Shown: positions 16,616 to 25,840, numbered from the stretch's first letter. The stretch is 64,000 bases of DNA from Pseudomonadota bacterium (GCA_021805565.1 JAJZFA010000011.1:62001-126000); one strand, 5' to 3'. Translations and numbers: made by a program. Notes: a model not told the origin generated them from the letters alone.

Positions 16616-18274
16616 CTACGCGATCCGCTCCGGTCGCATGCCCTTCGGCAGTGTCGCCAGCGAGTCCGCTGTATCGAAGTCGCGCAGCACGGCATCGTCC
16701 GCCATTTCCACCTCGCACACGCATTCGGCGTATTTTCCAACCAGAAATCGTGCGCCGGAATCGCCGCCGATCTGGAGGATTTCGGGAAAGAAACGGCGGT
16801 CCCACAGCATCGGGTTGCCCTGTTTGCCGCGAAATGTGGGCAGCACGATCAGCCGGCCTTCATGCGGATCGTACATCGATAGCAGCCGGTCGATCATGCG
16901 TCCGGTGACCAGCGGCATGTCGCCAAGGCAGACCACGGCGGCGGCGCATTCCGGCGGAACGGCGGCGATACCGGCTTTCAGGCTGGCGGACAGCCCGTCG
17001 GCATAGTCGTCCGCGTGGACAAATCGTACCGGACGGCCACCGAGTGCCTGTTCGACCTCGGTGGCCTGATGGCCGGTGACGATCAGGACGGGCCTGGCGT
17101 TGGACGACAGCACATTGTCGGTCACGCGAGCGATCATCGTCTTGCCGGCCTTGTCGGCGATCAGCAGCTTGTTGTGCGGCGCCATGCGGCGGGACCGGCC
17201 GGCCCCCAGAATCAGTCCGGCGACGATGGGTGCGCTGCGCGGGGCGGCGCCGGAACGCGGCGTGGCCGGGGCTTTCTCGCGCGGCATCGGCCTGGTTTCC
17301 ATTTCCTTCAGCAATCCGCCGACGCCCATGCGCATCAGGTCGTCCGGCGTGACGGGCACACCCGCGAAGAGTCGCGTCAACACGAAATCGATGCCGTTCA
17401 GGCTGGGGCTGCGGGCACAGCCGGGCAGCACCAGGGCAGGAATACCCCCGATGCGGCCCAGGCAGATCAGATTGCCGGGATCGACGGGCATGCCGAAATG
17501 CAGGATTTCGCCGCCGGCGCGAACGATGCCTTCCGGCCCGACATCGCGCCGGTCCACCACCGCGGACGCCCCAATCACCAGCAGCAGGCCGGCCCCGGCC
17601 ACAAGCAGCGTTTCAAGCGCCTGACCGATGGCATCGGGCTGGTGGGCGCAGCGGATGGCCGGCAACAGGGTGCCCGTCAGGGCGGTTACGCGCGCATCGG
17701 TGATGGCGATGGTCTTTTCGGTAACGCTGTCCTTCAATCCGGGCAGTTGGGTCACGACCAGCCCAACCTTGAGCGGAATGAACGGATGCAGCGTCAGCGG
17801 ACTGGCGCCCTGACGGATCAGCGCTTCGGCGACCGACAGAACGTTGCCGGGTACGGAAAACGGGATGATCTTGATGGTCGCCAGCAGATCCTTGCGCGCG
17901 ACAACGGCATAATCCGGCAGGGTACCGATGGTCAAAGCTTCGTCAATCGTGTTCAGGCGGTCGATTCGCGCGGTATCCACGCGCAGCAGGCCGGGCGCCT
18001 CCGCCACCAGATTCACCCGGCCCGTGGCCGCCCGCGACCGGGCGATCAACGGCGCGGTCAACGGGGTCGCGAGGCGGTCGGCGGCGATGTCTTCCGGCAC
18101 ATCGCCGGGTTCCAGGCGGGCGCAGACCACCTCCTGGCGACCTGCCTCGCGCAGCGCGGCGATCGCGGAGTCGTCCAGCAGGGCGCCCTTGCGAATCATC
18201 CGCTCGCCCACCTTCTGGCTGTGCGCCATGATCGCACCCCGGGCGTCGTCCAGCGGCGCGGCGCCGAATTTCAT
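16616..18274 (-). CDS. MoeA-like domain fused to MocA-type molybdopterin nucleotidyltransferase
   Basis: A 552-residue two-domain protein. Residues about 1-335 resemble the molybdopterin-binding (MoeA/MogA-like) fold, with LLLVIGASAVVDRRDVGPEGI and PGCARSPSLNGIDFVL. Residues about 350-552 are a MobA-like NTP transferase with LILGAGRSRRMAPHNKLL (about 356-373) and CLGDMPLV. MocA enzymes attach CMP to molybdopterin for xanthine-dehydrogenase-family enzymes, and the fusion occurs in alphaproteobacteria. Its ATG overlaps the xdhC stop by 4 nt, so both serve molybdenum hydroxylase maturation. The molybdoenzyme itself is not in this window. Whether the N-terminal domain is catalytic is unclear. Confidence 0.85.
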   Translation of the reverse strand: MKFGAAPLDDARGAIMAHSQKVGERMIRKGALLDDSAIAALREAGRQEVVCARLEPGDVPEDIAADRLATPLTAPLIARSRAATGRVNLVAEAPGLLRVDTARIDRLNTIDEALTIGTLPDYAVVARKDLLATIKIIPFSVPGNVLSVAEALIRQGASPLTLHPFIPLKVGLVVTQLPGLKDSVTEKTIAITDARVTALTGTLLPAIRCAHQPDAIGQALETLLVAGAGLLLVIGASAVVDRRDVGPEGIVRAGGEILHFGMPVDPGNLICLGRIGGIPALVLPGCARSPSLNGIDFVLTRLFAGVPVTPDDLMRMGVGGLLKEMETRPMPREKAPATPRSGAAPRSAPIVAGLILGAGRSRRMAPHNKLLIADKAGKTMIARVTDNVLSSNARPVLIVTGHQATEVEQALGGRPVRFVHADDYADGLSASLKAGIAAVPPECAAAVVCLGDMPLVTGRMIDRLLSMYDPHEGRLIVLPTFRGKQGNPMLWDRRFFPEILQIGGDSGARFLVGKYAECVCEVEMADDAVLRDFDTADSLATLPKGMRPERIA

Positions 18275-18969
18275 GCGGCGGGTTTCGGCGCCAGCGGAGC
18301 GTTGCGGCGAACGGCGACGATCTCGGCGATGATGGACAAGGCGATTTCGGGCGCGGTGACGGCCTCGATATTCAGCCCGACCGGGCCGCGGATGCGCGAC
18401 AGCGCGTCGTCGGGGTGGCCCAGCGCGCGCAGGCGGGCCAGCCGGGCGGCGTGGGTGCGGCGCGACCCCAGGGCGCCGATATAAAAAGCCTGGGATTTCA
18501 GCGCGGCATCCAGCGCGGGATCGTCCAGCTTGGGATCGTGGGTCAGGGTGACGACAGCGGTGCGGCTGTCCGGGACGAAGGCCGCCATCGCCTCATCCGG
18601 CCAGGCGGTGGAGATTTCGGTGCCGGGAAAGCGCTCATCGGAGGCAAAGGACCGGCGGGGATCGACCACGGTGACGGAAAAGCCGCAGGGCGCGGCGAAC
18701 GGCACCAGCGCCTGGGCGATGTGAACGGCACCGACGACGATCAGGCGAAGCGGCGGATTGTAGGCCTGCAGGAACCAAGCGGTATCGCCAATTTGGACGG
18801 TGCCGCTTTCGTCGCGGTCCAGCGTCCGGCCGGCGGCGTCGTTCAGGGCAGGGGGGGCGTCAGGGTCCGGCAACAAACGCTGTTCGCCGGACGGAAGCCG
18901 GGTCGCCAGGACGATGGGGCGTTTATCGTGTTTGGCCCGTTCGAGGGCCGTGAGGATGTCAGGTGTCAT
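18271..18969 (-). CDS. xdhC: XdhC family molybdenum cofactor insertion protein
   Basis: A 232-residue XdhC/CoxI-type chaperone that binds (sulfurated) molybdenum cofactor and delivers it to xanthine-dehydrogenase-like enzymes. Evidence is the N-terminal block LATRLPSGEQRLL, the Rossmann segment RLIVVGAVHIAQALVPFA (about 98-115), then VVTLTHDPKLDDPAL and FYIGALGSRRTHAARLARL, the last being the family's best-conserved stretch. In VGAVHIA, Val replaces the Gly of the usual GAGHIA. I start at the ATG at 18969. An upstream in-frame extension runs into the 24-bp minisatellite and is unlikely to be coding. The stop overlaps the start of the MoeA/MocA fusion gene. Confidence 0.88.
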   Translation of the reverse strand: MTPDILTALERAKHDKRPIVLATRLPSGEQRLLPDPDAPPALNDAAGRTLDRDESGTVQIGDTAWFLQAYNPPLRLIVVGAVHIAQALVPFAAPCGFSVTVVDPRRSFASDERFPGTEISTAWPDEAMAAFVPDSRTAVVTLTHDPKLDDPALDAALKSQAFYIGALGSRRTHAARLARLRALGHPDDALSRIRGPVGLNIEAVTAPEIALSIIAEIVAVRRNAPLAPKPAA

Positions 18970-19040
18970 GGACGGGTTTCCCGCGATTGAGGTGGGCACG
19001 CCAGGGCACCGATCCCGATCAGGCCGACACCGACTGTGCC

Positions 19041-19112
19041 ATGGCCGGACGCGGCCTGATAGGCATGGCCGGACGCGGCCTGATAGGCATGGCCGGACGC
19101 GGCCTGATAGGC
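19041..19112. repeat. Minisatellite: three perfect 24-bp tandem units
   Basis: The unit begins ATGGCCGGACGCGG and is repeated exactly at 19041-19064, 19065-19088 and 19089-19112, with a decayed fourth start (ATGGGCGGG) after it. The length is a multiple of three, so several frames stay open through it, but none belongs to a recognised gene. It lies 72 bp upstream of the xdhC start, in the leader or promoter region of xdhC. Confidence 0.9.
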
Positions 19113-19255
19113 ATGGGCGGGTTCCGCTTCCTTGCCATATCCGTGCGGCGCGGTTTGCATCCTTGCCGCGCATGGCGAAAGTCCCGGCTCGGTTTTAGCG
19201 TTCCAGCGCCGATGCGGGCCGGCAAGGTAGCCGTGTTGCCCGGCACCCCCGATAA

Positions 19256-19357
19256 CCGGCATCCGGACCCAGGGCACCGGCCGGTTCACGATCGCCGGGC
19301 GGATCGTGAACGCGCTGTGCCGGGTGCGCACGGTTGTTCCGGCAACGCGGATGCCGG
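19256..19357. repeat. Nested three-tier palindrome after the ABC exporter gene
   Basis: Perfect inner arms GTTCACGATC (19284-19293) and GATCGTGAAC (19302-19311) have an 8-nt loop. Around them sit GGCAC/GTGCC (19273-19277, 19317-19321) and outer arms CCGGCATCCG/CGGATGCCGG (19256-19265, 19348-19357). The structure begins 5 bp beyond the exporter stop codon, so it would form at that mRNA's 3' end. It may act as a transcription terminator without a U-tract or as a REP-like element. Confidence 0.65.
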
Positions 19358-19362
19358 GCGGG

Positions 19363-21186
19363 CTATGCGGCCTCGGCCGGTTCCATCTGCTGCTTGCGCA
19401 ACAAATCCCGGTATGGTCCCGGCCGTGCGGCCAGCGCGGCGGGGGACCCGTCATCGACGATACGTCCCTTGTCCATAACGATGATGCGATCGAAGCGTTG
19501 CAGCGTGGAAAGCCGGTGGGCGATGGCGATCACCGTGCGCCCCGTCATCAGCCGGTCCAGCGCATGCTGGATCGCCTGTTCCGATTCAGTATCCAGTGCG
19601 CTGGTCGCTTCGTCCAGCAGCAGGATCGGGGCGTTTTTCAGCAGCGCCCGGGCGATCGCCAGCCGTTGCCGTTGCCCGCCCGACAGTTTCACCCCACGGT
19701 CCCCGACCATTGTGGCGAATCCTTCGGGCATCGCTTCGATGAACGTCCGGCAATGGGCCATGTCGGCCGCCGCCAGCACCTCCGCCTCGGTCGCGCCGGG
19801 CCTGGCATAGCGGATGTTTTCCAGCACTGAACGATGGAACAGCGCGATATCCTGCGGTACTACGGCCATCGCATGGCGCAGGCTGTCCTGGGTCACGGTC
19901 CGGATGTCGTGTCCGTCGATCGCGATGTGTCCGTCGCCGATGTCGTGGAACCGTTGCAGCAAAGACAATACGGTCGATTTGCCGGCCCCGGAAAATCCGA
20001 CCAGTCCGATCCGTTCCCCAGGGGCGATCGTCAAGTTGAAATCGTCCAGCACGGCCGGGCGGCCGGGATAAGCGAACCGTACCTGGTCGAACACGACAGC
20101 CCCCGGCCCATCGGGCAGCATCGCCGCATCCGCCACATCGTTCAGTTCGTGCGGCGTCAGCAGGGTCGCGAGCGCTTCCTGTAGCCGGGCGATATGCTGC
20201 GTCAGATCGACGAGCGAGACGGCCAGATCCCGCGTGCCGTGCAGGATGCCGAACGCCAGGGCGGTGATCAGCACCAGATCGCCGACCTTGGCCTGGCCGT
20301 GCTGCCACAGAAGAATGCCCCAACCCACCGCGCCGGCGGTCAGAAAGGCCGTTAGCACCGCATGCACAAGCCGGATATTTTCCAGATAATACAGGCTGCG
20401 GCGGCGCGCGGCCATTTCGGTTTCCATCCTGTCGCCGATACGCCGCTGCTCGCGCAGTGTCGCGCCGAAGGCGCGGACGACGTTGAAATTGCCGATGGTA
20501 TCGACAAGTTCTCCATCTACGGCGGCGGCCTTTTCGGCATAGTCGCGATGCCGATCCGACCCTTTGCGGGCGAGATGGAACACCACCGCACCGAGCGCCA
20601 GGGCAATGCCCATCAGCGTTCCGGCCAGTGCCAGATCGACGGATCCGATGAAACAGATCGACAGCGCCACCGCGATCGTCGGCGGCAGCACGTTCCAGGC
20701 GCCGGTGTTTTCCACCGTGAACGCGGCATTGGCTGTCGAGGTGATCCTGCTGGCCAGCGCACCGGGCAGCCGTTCGGCGAAATAGGCGGGCGCGTGGCCG
20801 GCCAGATGGCGGAACAAATCCCGCCGTACATCGCCCGTCACCGCGACGAAGGTGCGGTGCGCCGCGTAGCCGCCCACCCGCCAGGATAAATTATCCGCCG
20901 CGACCAGGCCGCACAGCAGCGCGAACGCGGTCCACACCTTGTTGCCCGCCGCCTGTTGGCCCGTGGCGACGATGTCGATCAGGTATTTCATACCATACTG
21001 GGTGGACACGCTGCACGTGACCGCGACCAGGACCGACAGCAAGACCGTCAGATGGCCGGCCGGATGGCGCCGAATATAGGTGAACAAAAAAGCCAGCGGC
21101 CGGCTGCGCAACGCTGGCAAATAACCGGAATCCTGCGCGGGCGCACCCGATTGAACGGGGAACGGAATCGCAACTGTATGCCCCAT
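19363..21186 (-). CDS. ABC transporter, fused permease/ATPase (MsbA-like exporter)
   Basis: A 607-residue half-exporter. It has an N-terminal six-helix domain (about 25-310) and a C-terminal ATPase with Walker A GFSGAGKST, the Q-loop VVPQDIALF, signature LSGGQRQRLAIARALL, Walker B ILLLDEATSALD and switch AIAHRLST. It presumably dimerises in the inner membrane to export lipid, polysaccharide precursor or drug. I start at the ATG at 21186 (MGHTVAIPFP). The Shine-Dalgarno GCAGGAG is 13 bases away, a little far, and an open extension upstream is unlike the family. It is divergent from a GT4 glycosyltransferase 260 bp away, so envelope lipid or glycan export is a fair guess. Confidence 0.88.
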   Translation of the reverse strand: MGHTVAIPFPVQSGAPAQDSGYLPALRSRPLAFLFTYIRRHPAGHLTVLLSVLVAVTCSVSTQYGMKYLIDIVATGQQAAGNKVWTAFALLCGLVAADNLSWRVGGYAAHRTFVAVTGDVRRDLFRHLAGHAPAYFAERLPGALASRITSTANAAFTVENTGAWNVLPPTIAVALSICFIGSVDLALAGTLMGIALALGAVVFHLARKGSDRHRDYAEKAAAVDGELVDTIGNFNVVRAFGATLREQRRIGDRMETEMAARRRSLYYLENIRLVHAVLTAFLTAGAVGWGILLWQHGQAKVGDLVLITALAFGILHGTRDLAVSLVDLTQHIARLQEALATLLTPHELNDVADAAMLPDGPGAVVFDQVRFAYPGRPAVLDDFNLTIAPGERIGLVGFSGAGKSTVLSLLQRFHDIGDGHIAIDGHDIRTVTQDSLRHAMAVVPQDIALFHRSVLENIRYARPGATEAEVLAAADMAHCRTFIEAMPEGFATMVGDRGVKLSGGQRQRLAIARALLKNAPILLLDEATSALDTESEQAIQHALDRLMTGRTVIAIAHRLSTLQRFDRIIVMDKGRIVDDGSPAALAARPGPYRDLLRKQQMEPAEAA

Positions 21187-21445
21187 GACCAAGCTTGGGC
21201 TCCTGCAACCGGGATAAGGACGCGGACCCGAACCGCCCGGCATTGTTCCGTCATGCTTGCCGTCCGGGAAAATGCCCGGATGTTGGGACAAACACGCCGA
21301 TTTTTCGCCACATTCGAAAACTATAACCAACACTTGATAGTCGCCTCGGGAATGTGAAGTCAAGCACAAGTTGTGTAGGTGGGTCACAAGAAACTAAGGT
21401 GCCTAACGTCAGTCATTTTACAGTCCAAACCGGGGCAGGTTACTC

Positions 21446-22513
21446 ATGCGTATTGCTCAAATATCGCCTCTGTTCGAAGCCGTCCCGCCAAAATTGTATG
21501 GCGGAACCGAACGGGTTGTCTATTCGCTGACCGAGGAACTGGTCGCGATGGGCCATGACGTCACGCTGTTCGCGAGCGGCGATTCCGTTACATCGGCCAC
21601 GCTGGCGCCCATGCGGGACCGGGCGCTGCGGCTCGATCCATCCGTCAAGGACTGGGTTGCCACATACTACCGCATGGTGGAACTGATCTATCGCCGTAAG
21701 GACGAGTTCGATGTGCTCCATTTCCACATCGACTATTTCCCGCTGCAATTGTTCAGCCGCCAGAATGTGCCCTACCTGACCACAATCCACGGCCGCCTGG
21801 ATCTGCCGGAATTCGTCGAAACCTATGGCACATTCGCGAAATCGCCGTTCGTCTCCATCTCCAACAGCCAGCGGCGGCCGATTCCCAATTTGAACTGGGT
21901 GCGCACCGTTCTGCACGGCATGCCGGCCAACCTGCTGACCCCTCAGCCGGTCAAGCAGGAATACGCCGCGTTCCTCGGCCGGATCTCCCCGGAAAAGGGC
22001 GTTGACCGGGCGATCCACATCGCCGGCAAAGCGGGCATGAAGCTGAAAATCGCCGCCAAGGTCGATAACGCCGACAAGGAATACTACGACAGCAAGATCG
22101 CGCCGCTGATCCGAGGCAACCCCGATGTCGAATTCATCGGCGAAATCAACGACGCGCAAAAGCCGGCGTTTCTGTCGGGCGCCCACGCGCTGATCTTCCC
22201 GATCGACTGGCCGGAACCGTTCGGACTCGTCATGATCGAGGCCATGGCCTGCGGCACACCCGTCATCGCCTTCAACAGCGGTTCGGTGCCCGAGGTCATG
22301 GATGACGGCGTGACCGGATTCATCGTTAACGATGTCGAACAGGCCGTGGCGGCCGCCGGCAAAATCCATACGCTGGACCGAACCCGCGTCAGGGCGACGT
22401 TCGACCGTCGTTTCACCGCGCGCCGCATGGCCGAGGATTACGTTGATGTTTACGAGGAGTTGGCCGAGAAAGCGCGCCATCCAGCCCGTTGGCTGGAGGC
22501 TGCCAACGCCTGA
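21446..22513 (+). CDS. Glycosyltransferase family 4 protein
   Basis: A 355-residue GT-B retaining glycosyltransferase. The N-terminal acceptor domain starts MRIAQISPLFEAVPPKLYGGTERVV (the GGxExxV loop), and the C-terminal nucleotide-sugar domain has FLGRISPEKGVDRAI (about 174-188) and the E-x7-E motif EPFGLVMIE (about 254-262). Retaining UDP- or GDP-sugar transfer follows from family membership; donor and acceptor are unknown. The upstream 259 bp is unusually AT-rich and includes the small palindrome CACAAGTTGTG at 21365-21375, a possible operator. An MFS gene follows after 42 bp. Confidence 0.9.
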   Translation: MRIAQISPLFEAVPPKLYGGTERVVYSLTEELVAMGHDVTLFASGDSVTSATLAPMRDRALRLDPSVKDWVATYYRMVELIYRRKDEFDVLHFHIDYFPLQLFSRQNVPYLTTIHGRLDLPEFVETYGTFAKSPFVSISNSQRRPIPNLNWVRTVLHGMPANLLTPQPVKQEYAAFLGRISPEKGVDRAIHIAGKAGMKLKIAAKVDNADKEYYDSKIAPLIRGNPDVEFIGEINDAQKPAFLSGAHALIFPIDWPEPFGLVMIEAMACGTPVIAFNSGSVPEVMDDGVTGFIVNDVEQAVAAAGKIHTLDRTRVRATFDRRFTARRMAEDYVDVYEELAEKARHPARWLEAANA

Positions 22514-22555
22514 CGCGGGCAAGCGCAGCACCCTTGCCGACCCGAAGGTAATGGC

Positions 22556-23788
22556 GTGACGCGAAGCCTGCTTGGATTGAACGGCCTGAACTTCTTCACC
22601 GCCGCGGTTCAGGCCGGATTCGGGCCTTTCATCGCGGTCTGGCTCACCCAAAGCGGGTGGACACTGGAAGCCTTGGGCCTGGTCCTCAGCGCCGGAACGC
22701 TGGCCGCACCGATCGGCCAGCTTCCAGGCGGCATGCTGGTCGATCAGATTCACGCCAAGCGAACCGTCGCCGCGGGGGCGTTGATCGCGCTGGGCGCCAG
22801 CGCCTTGATGCTGTGTCTGGCGCCGACGCTGCCAATCGTCTGGGGCGCGCAAATCGCGCACGGACTGGCAAGCTGCGTCATGACGCCGGTCATCGCCGCG
22901 CTGACCCTTTCGCTGTGCGGACATGAAAAGTTCAGCGAACAGGTTGGTCAGAACACCCGCTATGCGGCGATCGGCAACGCCGCGTCGGCGGCGTTGCTCG
23001 GGGCGGCCGCATCGTCGATCTCGGAGCAGGCGGTGTTCCTGGTTACCGCCGCGCTGGTGGTCCCAGCGCTGAGCACACTGTTCATGCTGCGGGCCACGGA
23101 TCGCTTCGAGCCGGCGGACGATCATCCCGCGATGCTTCGCCCGGCACAGCGGCCACACTGGCCCTGGCAAATTTTCGCCGAACCGGCGCTGCATATCTTC
23201 GCTATCGCGTGCGTATTATTCCAGCTTGCCAATGCCGCGCTGCTGCCGCTGGCCCTGAACAGGCTGACCCATCGGGGCGATGCCCCCGGATTGCTGGTAT
23301 CGGCGACAATTGTGGTGCCGCAGGTCATCACGGCGCTGATCGCGCCCTGGGCCGGCCGGCTGGCCCAACGCATTGGCAGGCGTCCAGTACTGCTGGCGGG
23401 TTTCGCCGCCGTGCCGCTGCGCGCGCTGCTGTTCGCCCTCCTGCCGGGCGCGCTGCCGCTTGCGGCGTTTCAGGCGCTGGATGGTGTCAGTGCGGCAGCC
23501 TTCGGATTAATGCTGCCCTTGATCGCCGCCGACGTCACCAAACGCACCGGCTACCTCAACCTTGCCATCGGCGCACTCGGACTGGCTTCCGGTCTCGGTG
23601 CCACGTTCAGCACCGCCGCGGCCGGCTGGATTGGCGAACGCCTGGGCGATCGAGCGACATTTCTGCTTCTCGCCGCGGCTGGGGCGTCCGCAGTGGCATT
23701 GCTCTGGGCCGCAATGCCAGAAACCCGTCCGGCACAAAAGCGTCGGGTGCGCGTCCCCAATGCGGATAACGCAACCCAGTCCGCCTGA
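22556..23788 (+). CDS. MFS transporter
   Basis: A 410-residue major facilitator with a GTG start at 22556 (GAAGG upstream). It has two six-helix halves. The first half carries GQLPGGMLVDQIHAKRTV as the loop 2-3 motif (D-x-x-x-x-K-R), and the second half carries APWAGRLAQRIGRRPVLLAG, the repeat of it. It resembles small drug/metabolite efflux MFS proteins whose second half faces the usual R-x-G-R-R loop. It sits between a GT4 gene and a 2-hydroxy-acid oxidase on the same strand. An ATG five bases upstream is out of frame. The substrate is unknown. Confidence 0.85.
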   Translation: MTRSLLGLNGLNFFTAAVQAGFGPFIAVWLTQSGWTLEALGLVLSAGTLAAPIGQLPGGMLVDQIHAKRTVAAGALIALGASALMLCLAPTLPIVWGAQIAHGLASCVMTPVIAALTLSLCGHEKFSEQVGQNTRYAAIGNAASAALLGAAASSISEQAVFLVTAALVVPALSTLFMLRATDRFEPADDHPAMLRPAQRPHWPWQIFAEPALHIFAIACVLFQLANAALLPLALNRLTHRGDAPGLLVSATIVVPQVITALIAPWAGRLAQRIGRRPVLLAGFAAVPLRALLFALLPGALPLAAFQALDGVSAAAFGLMLPLIAADVTKRTGYLNLAIGALGLASGLGATFSTAAAGWIGERLGDRATFLLLAAAGASAVALLWAAMPETRPAQKRRVRVPNADNATQSA

Positions 23789-23879
23789 TCCACCCTGCCG
23801 GTCCGGACTTGCGCGTTCCCCAACGCCGATGCCTGATGGTCCGATAAGTGTCCGATCGCACATTGTCCCCGGGGGAACC

Positions 23880-24995
23880 ATGGACCAGGAAGCAAAGCAT
23901 CTTTTCGAACCGGCCGGCGATTTTCAATGCCTGCATGAGTTCCTGCCCGCCGCCCGCGCCAAACTGTCCGACAACATCTGGAGCTATCTGGTCGGCGCCA
24001 CGGAAACCGAGACCACGCTGCGCCGCAATCGTCTCGCGCTCGATTCGCTCGCCCTTCGGCCACGTGTCTGCGTCGATGTGTCGAAGGTCTCGCTCGGCAC
24101 CACGCTGTTCGGCCGCAAACTTCGCCTGCCGGTGATCCTGGCCCCGGTCGGCTCTCTCGAATCGTTCGATCCCGGCGGCGCCGCCACCGCTGGACGCGCG
24201 GCCTCGGCGTTCGGCGTGCCGATCATGGTCAGTTCCGTCACCGCGCCAGGGCTGGAAGAAGCCGCCGCCGCCGCGCCGGGCCCGAAGATTTTCCAGCTTT
24301 ACGTCCGGGGCGATAACGCCTGGATCGACGACGTGGCGAAGCGCGCGGTCGATTCCGGATACGATGCCTTCGCCATCACCGTGGATACCGCCGCCTATTC
24401 CCGGCGAGAACGCGATATCGCCGGCCGCTTCGTCAAGCCGTGGCGCGCCGTTGCCACCGGCCAGGGCTACCAGGCCAGTTTCACCTGGGACAACGTCAAG
24501 CACTTCAAGGACAAGCACAGCATCCCGCTGATCCTGAAGGGTATCGGCACCGGCGAGGACGCCGCCCTGTGCTGCGAACATGGCGTCGATGGCGTCTATG
24601 TCTCCAACCATGGTGGCCGGCAACTCGACCACGGGCGCGGATCGATGGACATCCTGCCGGAGGTGATGGAAGCGGTGCGCGGCCGAGCGAAGGTGATCGT
24701 CGATGGCAGTATTTGTCGTGGCACGGACATCGTCAAAGCCATCGCACTCGGCGCCGACGCAGTGGCGATGGGCCGGATGTATTGCTACGCCATGGCGGCC
24801 GGCGGCGAGGCCGGAGTGGTTAAGATGCTGGAACTGCTGGAGCATGAATTCGGCGTCTCGATGGCGCTGGCCGGCGCGCGAAGCCTGGGCGAACTGAACC
24901 CCCGCTATGTATTTCGCGACGCGCCGCCAGTGGCGCGGCCGCATGCCCACAGCGCCTTTCCGCTGCTGCAAACCACGCCGGAATATCGCGGGTAG
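23880..24995 (+). CDS. FMN-dependent alpha-hydroxy acid oxidase/dehydrogenase
   Basis: A 371-residue TIM-barrel flavoprotein of the glycolate oxidase / L-lactate dehydrogenase / mandelate dehydrogenase family. It oxidises a 2-hydroxy acid to the 2-oxo acid. The active-site motif VSNHGGRQLD places the base at His244 and the carboxylate-binding Arg at Arg247. LKGIGTGEDA and VIVDGSICRGTDIVKAIALGADAV supply FMN contacts, where the usual LVKGV Lys is Lys220. GGGGAACC precedes the ATG. No hydrophobic membrane insert is visible, so it should be soluble and oxidase- or cytochrome-type unassigned. An SDR follows 77 bp downstream. Confidence 0.9.
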   Translation: MDQEAKHLFEPAGDFQCLHEFLPAARAKLSDNIWSYLVGATETETTLRRNRLALDSLALRPRVCVDVSKVSLGTTLFGRKLRLPVILAPVGSLESFDPGGAATAGRAASAFGVPIMVSSVTAPGLEEAAAAAPGPKIFQLYVRGDNAWIDDVAKRAVDSGYDAFAITVDTAAYSRRERDIAGRFVKPWRAVATGQGYQASFTWDNVKHFKDKHSIPLILKGIGTGEDAALCCEHGVDGVYVSNHGGRQLDHGRGSMDILPEVMEAVRGRAKVIVDGSICRGTDIVKAIALGADAVAMGRMYCYAMAAGGEAGVVKMLELLEHEFGVSMALAGARSLGELNPRYVFRDAPPVARPHAHSAFPLLQTTPEYRG

Positions 24996-25072
24996 AACCG
25001 GCGCGGCGGGTGCGGATTGCTCGCTCCGGCCCGCTCCGGCATGCTGGACGCCGATAATAAGGAGGACACAAA

Positions 25073-25840
25073 ATGGCAGGCATACTCGACGGCAAGGTCG
25101 CACTGGTTACAGGCGGTGGCAACGGCATTGGCCGGGCGGCGTCGCTGGCATTCGCCAGGGAGGGCGCCCGTGTGGCGGTCGCCGATTATGAGGCGGAGGC
25201 GGCGCGCGAGACGGTCGGCCTGATCAACAGCGCCGGCGGCCAGGCGATTTCCCTGTCGGGCGATGTCACCGTCGCGGCCCAGGTCCAGGCGATGCTGGAT
25301 GGCACGATCGCGGCGTATGGGCGGCTCGATTGCGCGTTCAACAATGCCGGCATCGCCGGTCATCAGGTGGAATCCTTCGGTCAACTGACCCACGAATGGT
25401 CGGAGGCGTCGTTCGACCGGATGATCGAGGTGAATCTCAAGGGCGTCTGGCTGTGCATGAAGCATGAGATTCCGCTGATCCGGGCGGCGGGCGGCGGGGC
25501 GATCGTCAATACGGCCTCGGTCGCCGGGCTGATCGGGCTGCGGACCTCCAGCGGCTATGTCGCCGCCAAGCATGCGGTGATCGGGCTGACCAAGACCGCG
25601 GCGCTGGAATATGCCGAGGAGAAAATCCGGGTCAACGCGGTGTGTCCGGGCTATATCGTAACCCGCATGACCGGACCGGTGCGGGAAAACCGCGCCGACG
25701 TCATCCTCGGGCGGACGCCGATGCGCCGGTTCGGCGAGCCGGGCGAAATCGCCGAGATGGTGGTGTGGCTGTGTTCGGATCGCGCCAGTTACGTGACCGG
25801 CGCCGCGTATGAGGTCGATGGCGGCATGACCGCGAGTTAG
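25073..25840 (+). CDS. SDR family oxidoreductase
   Basis: A 255-residue classical SDR with TGGGNGIG (about 13-20), acidic Asp after the second strand (VADYEAEA, favouring NAD), NNAGIAG (about 90-96) and the catalytic S-Y-K as NTASVAG followed by YVAAKHAVIGL. It ends YEVDGGMTAS, the usual SDR tail. An AAGGAGG ribosome site precedes the ATG. It probably shares a transcript with the hydroxy-acid oxidase. A GC-rich hairpin follows at 25876-25895. Confidence 0.9.
   Translation: MAGILDGKVALVTGGGNGIGRAASLAFAREGARVAVADYEAEAARETVGLINSAGGQAISLSGDVTVAAQVQAMLDGTIAAYGRLDCAFNNAGIAGHQVESFGQLTHEWSEASFDRMIEVNLKGVWLCMKHEIPLIRAAGGGAIVNTASVAGLIGLRTSSGYVAAKHAVIGLTKTAALEYAEEKIRVNAVCPGYIVTRMTGPVRENRADVILGRTPMRRFGEPGEIAEMVVWLCSDRASYVTGAAYEVDGGMTAS

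Noticed and set aside
19041-19112. CRISPR-like array
   Set aside because: The units are directly adjacent with no spacers, so it is a tandem repeat. No cas genes are present in the window.
18966-19454. Minus-strand frame through the 24-bp repeats encoding AYQAASGH units
   Set aside because: It overlaps the ABC exporter end and the nested palindrome. The frame is open because the repeat length is divisible by three, not because of coding.
21440-23194. 584-codon open frame on the minus strand
   Set aside because: Antisense to the GT4 and MFS genes, which both have clear family motifs. Composition is Arg/Gln-rich without structure.
23607-25103. 498-codon open frame on the minus strand
   Set aside because: Antisense to the FMN hydroxy-acid oxidase; no recognisable motif.
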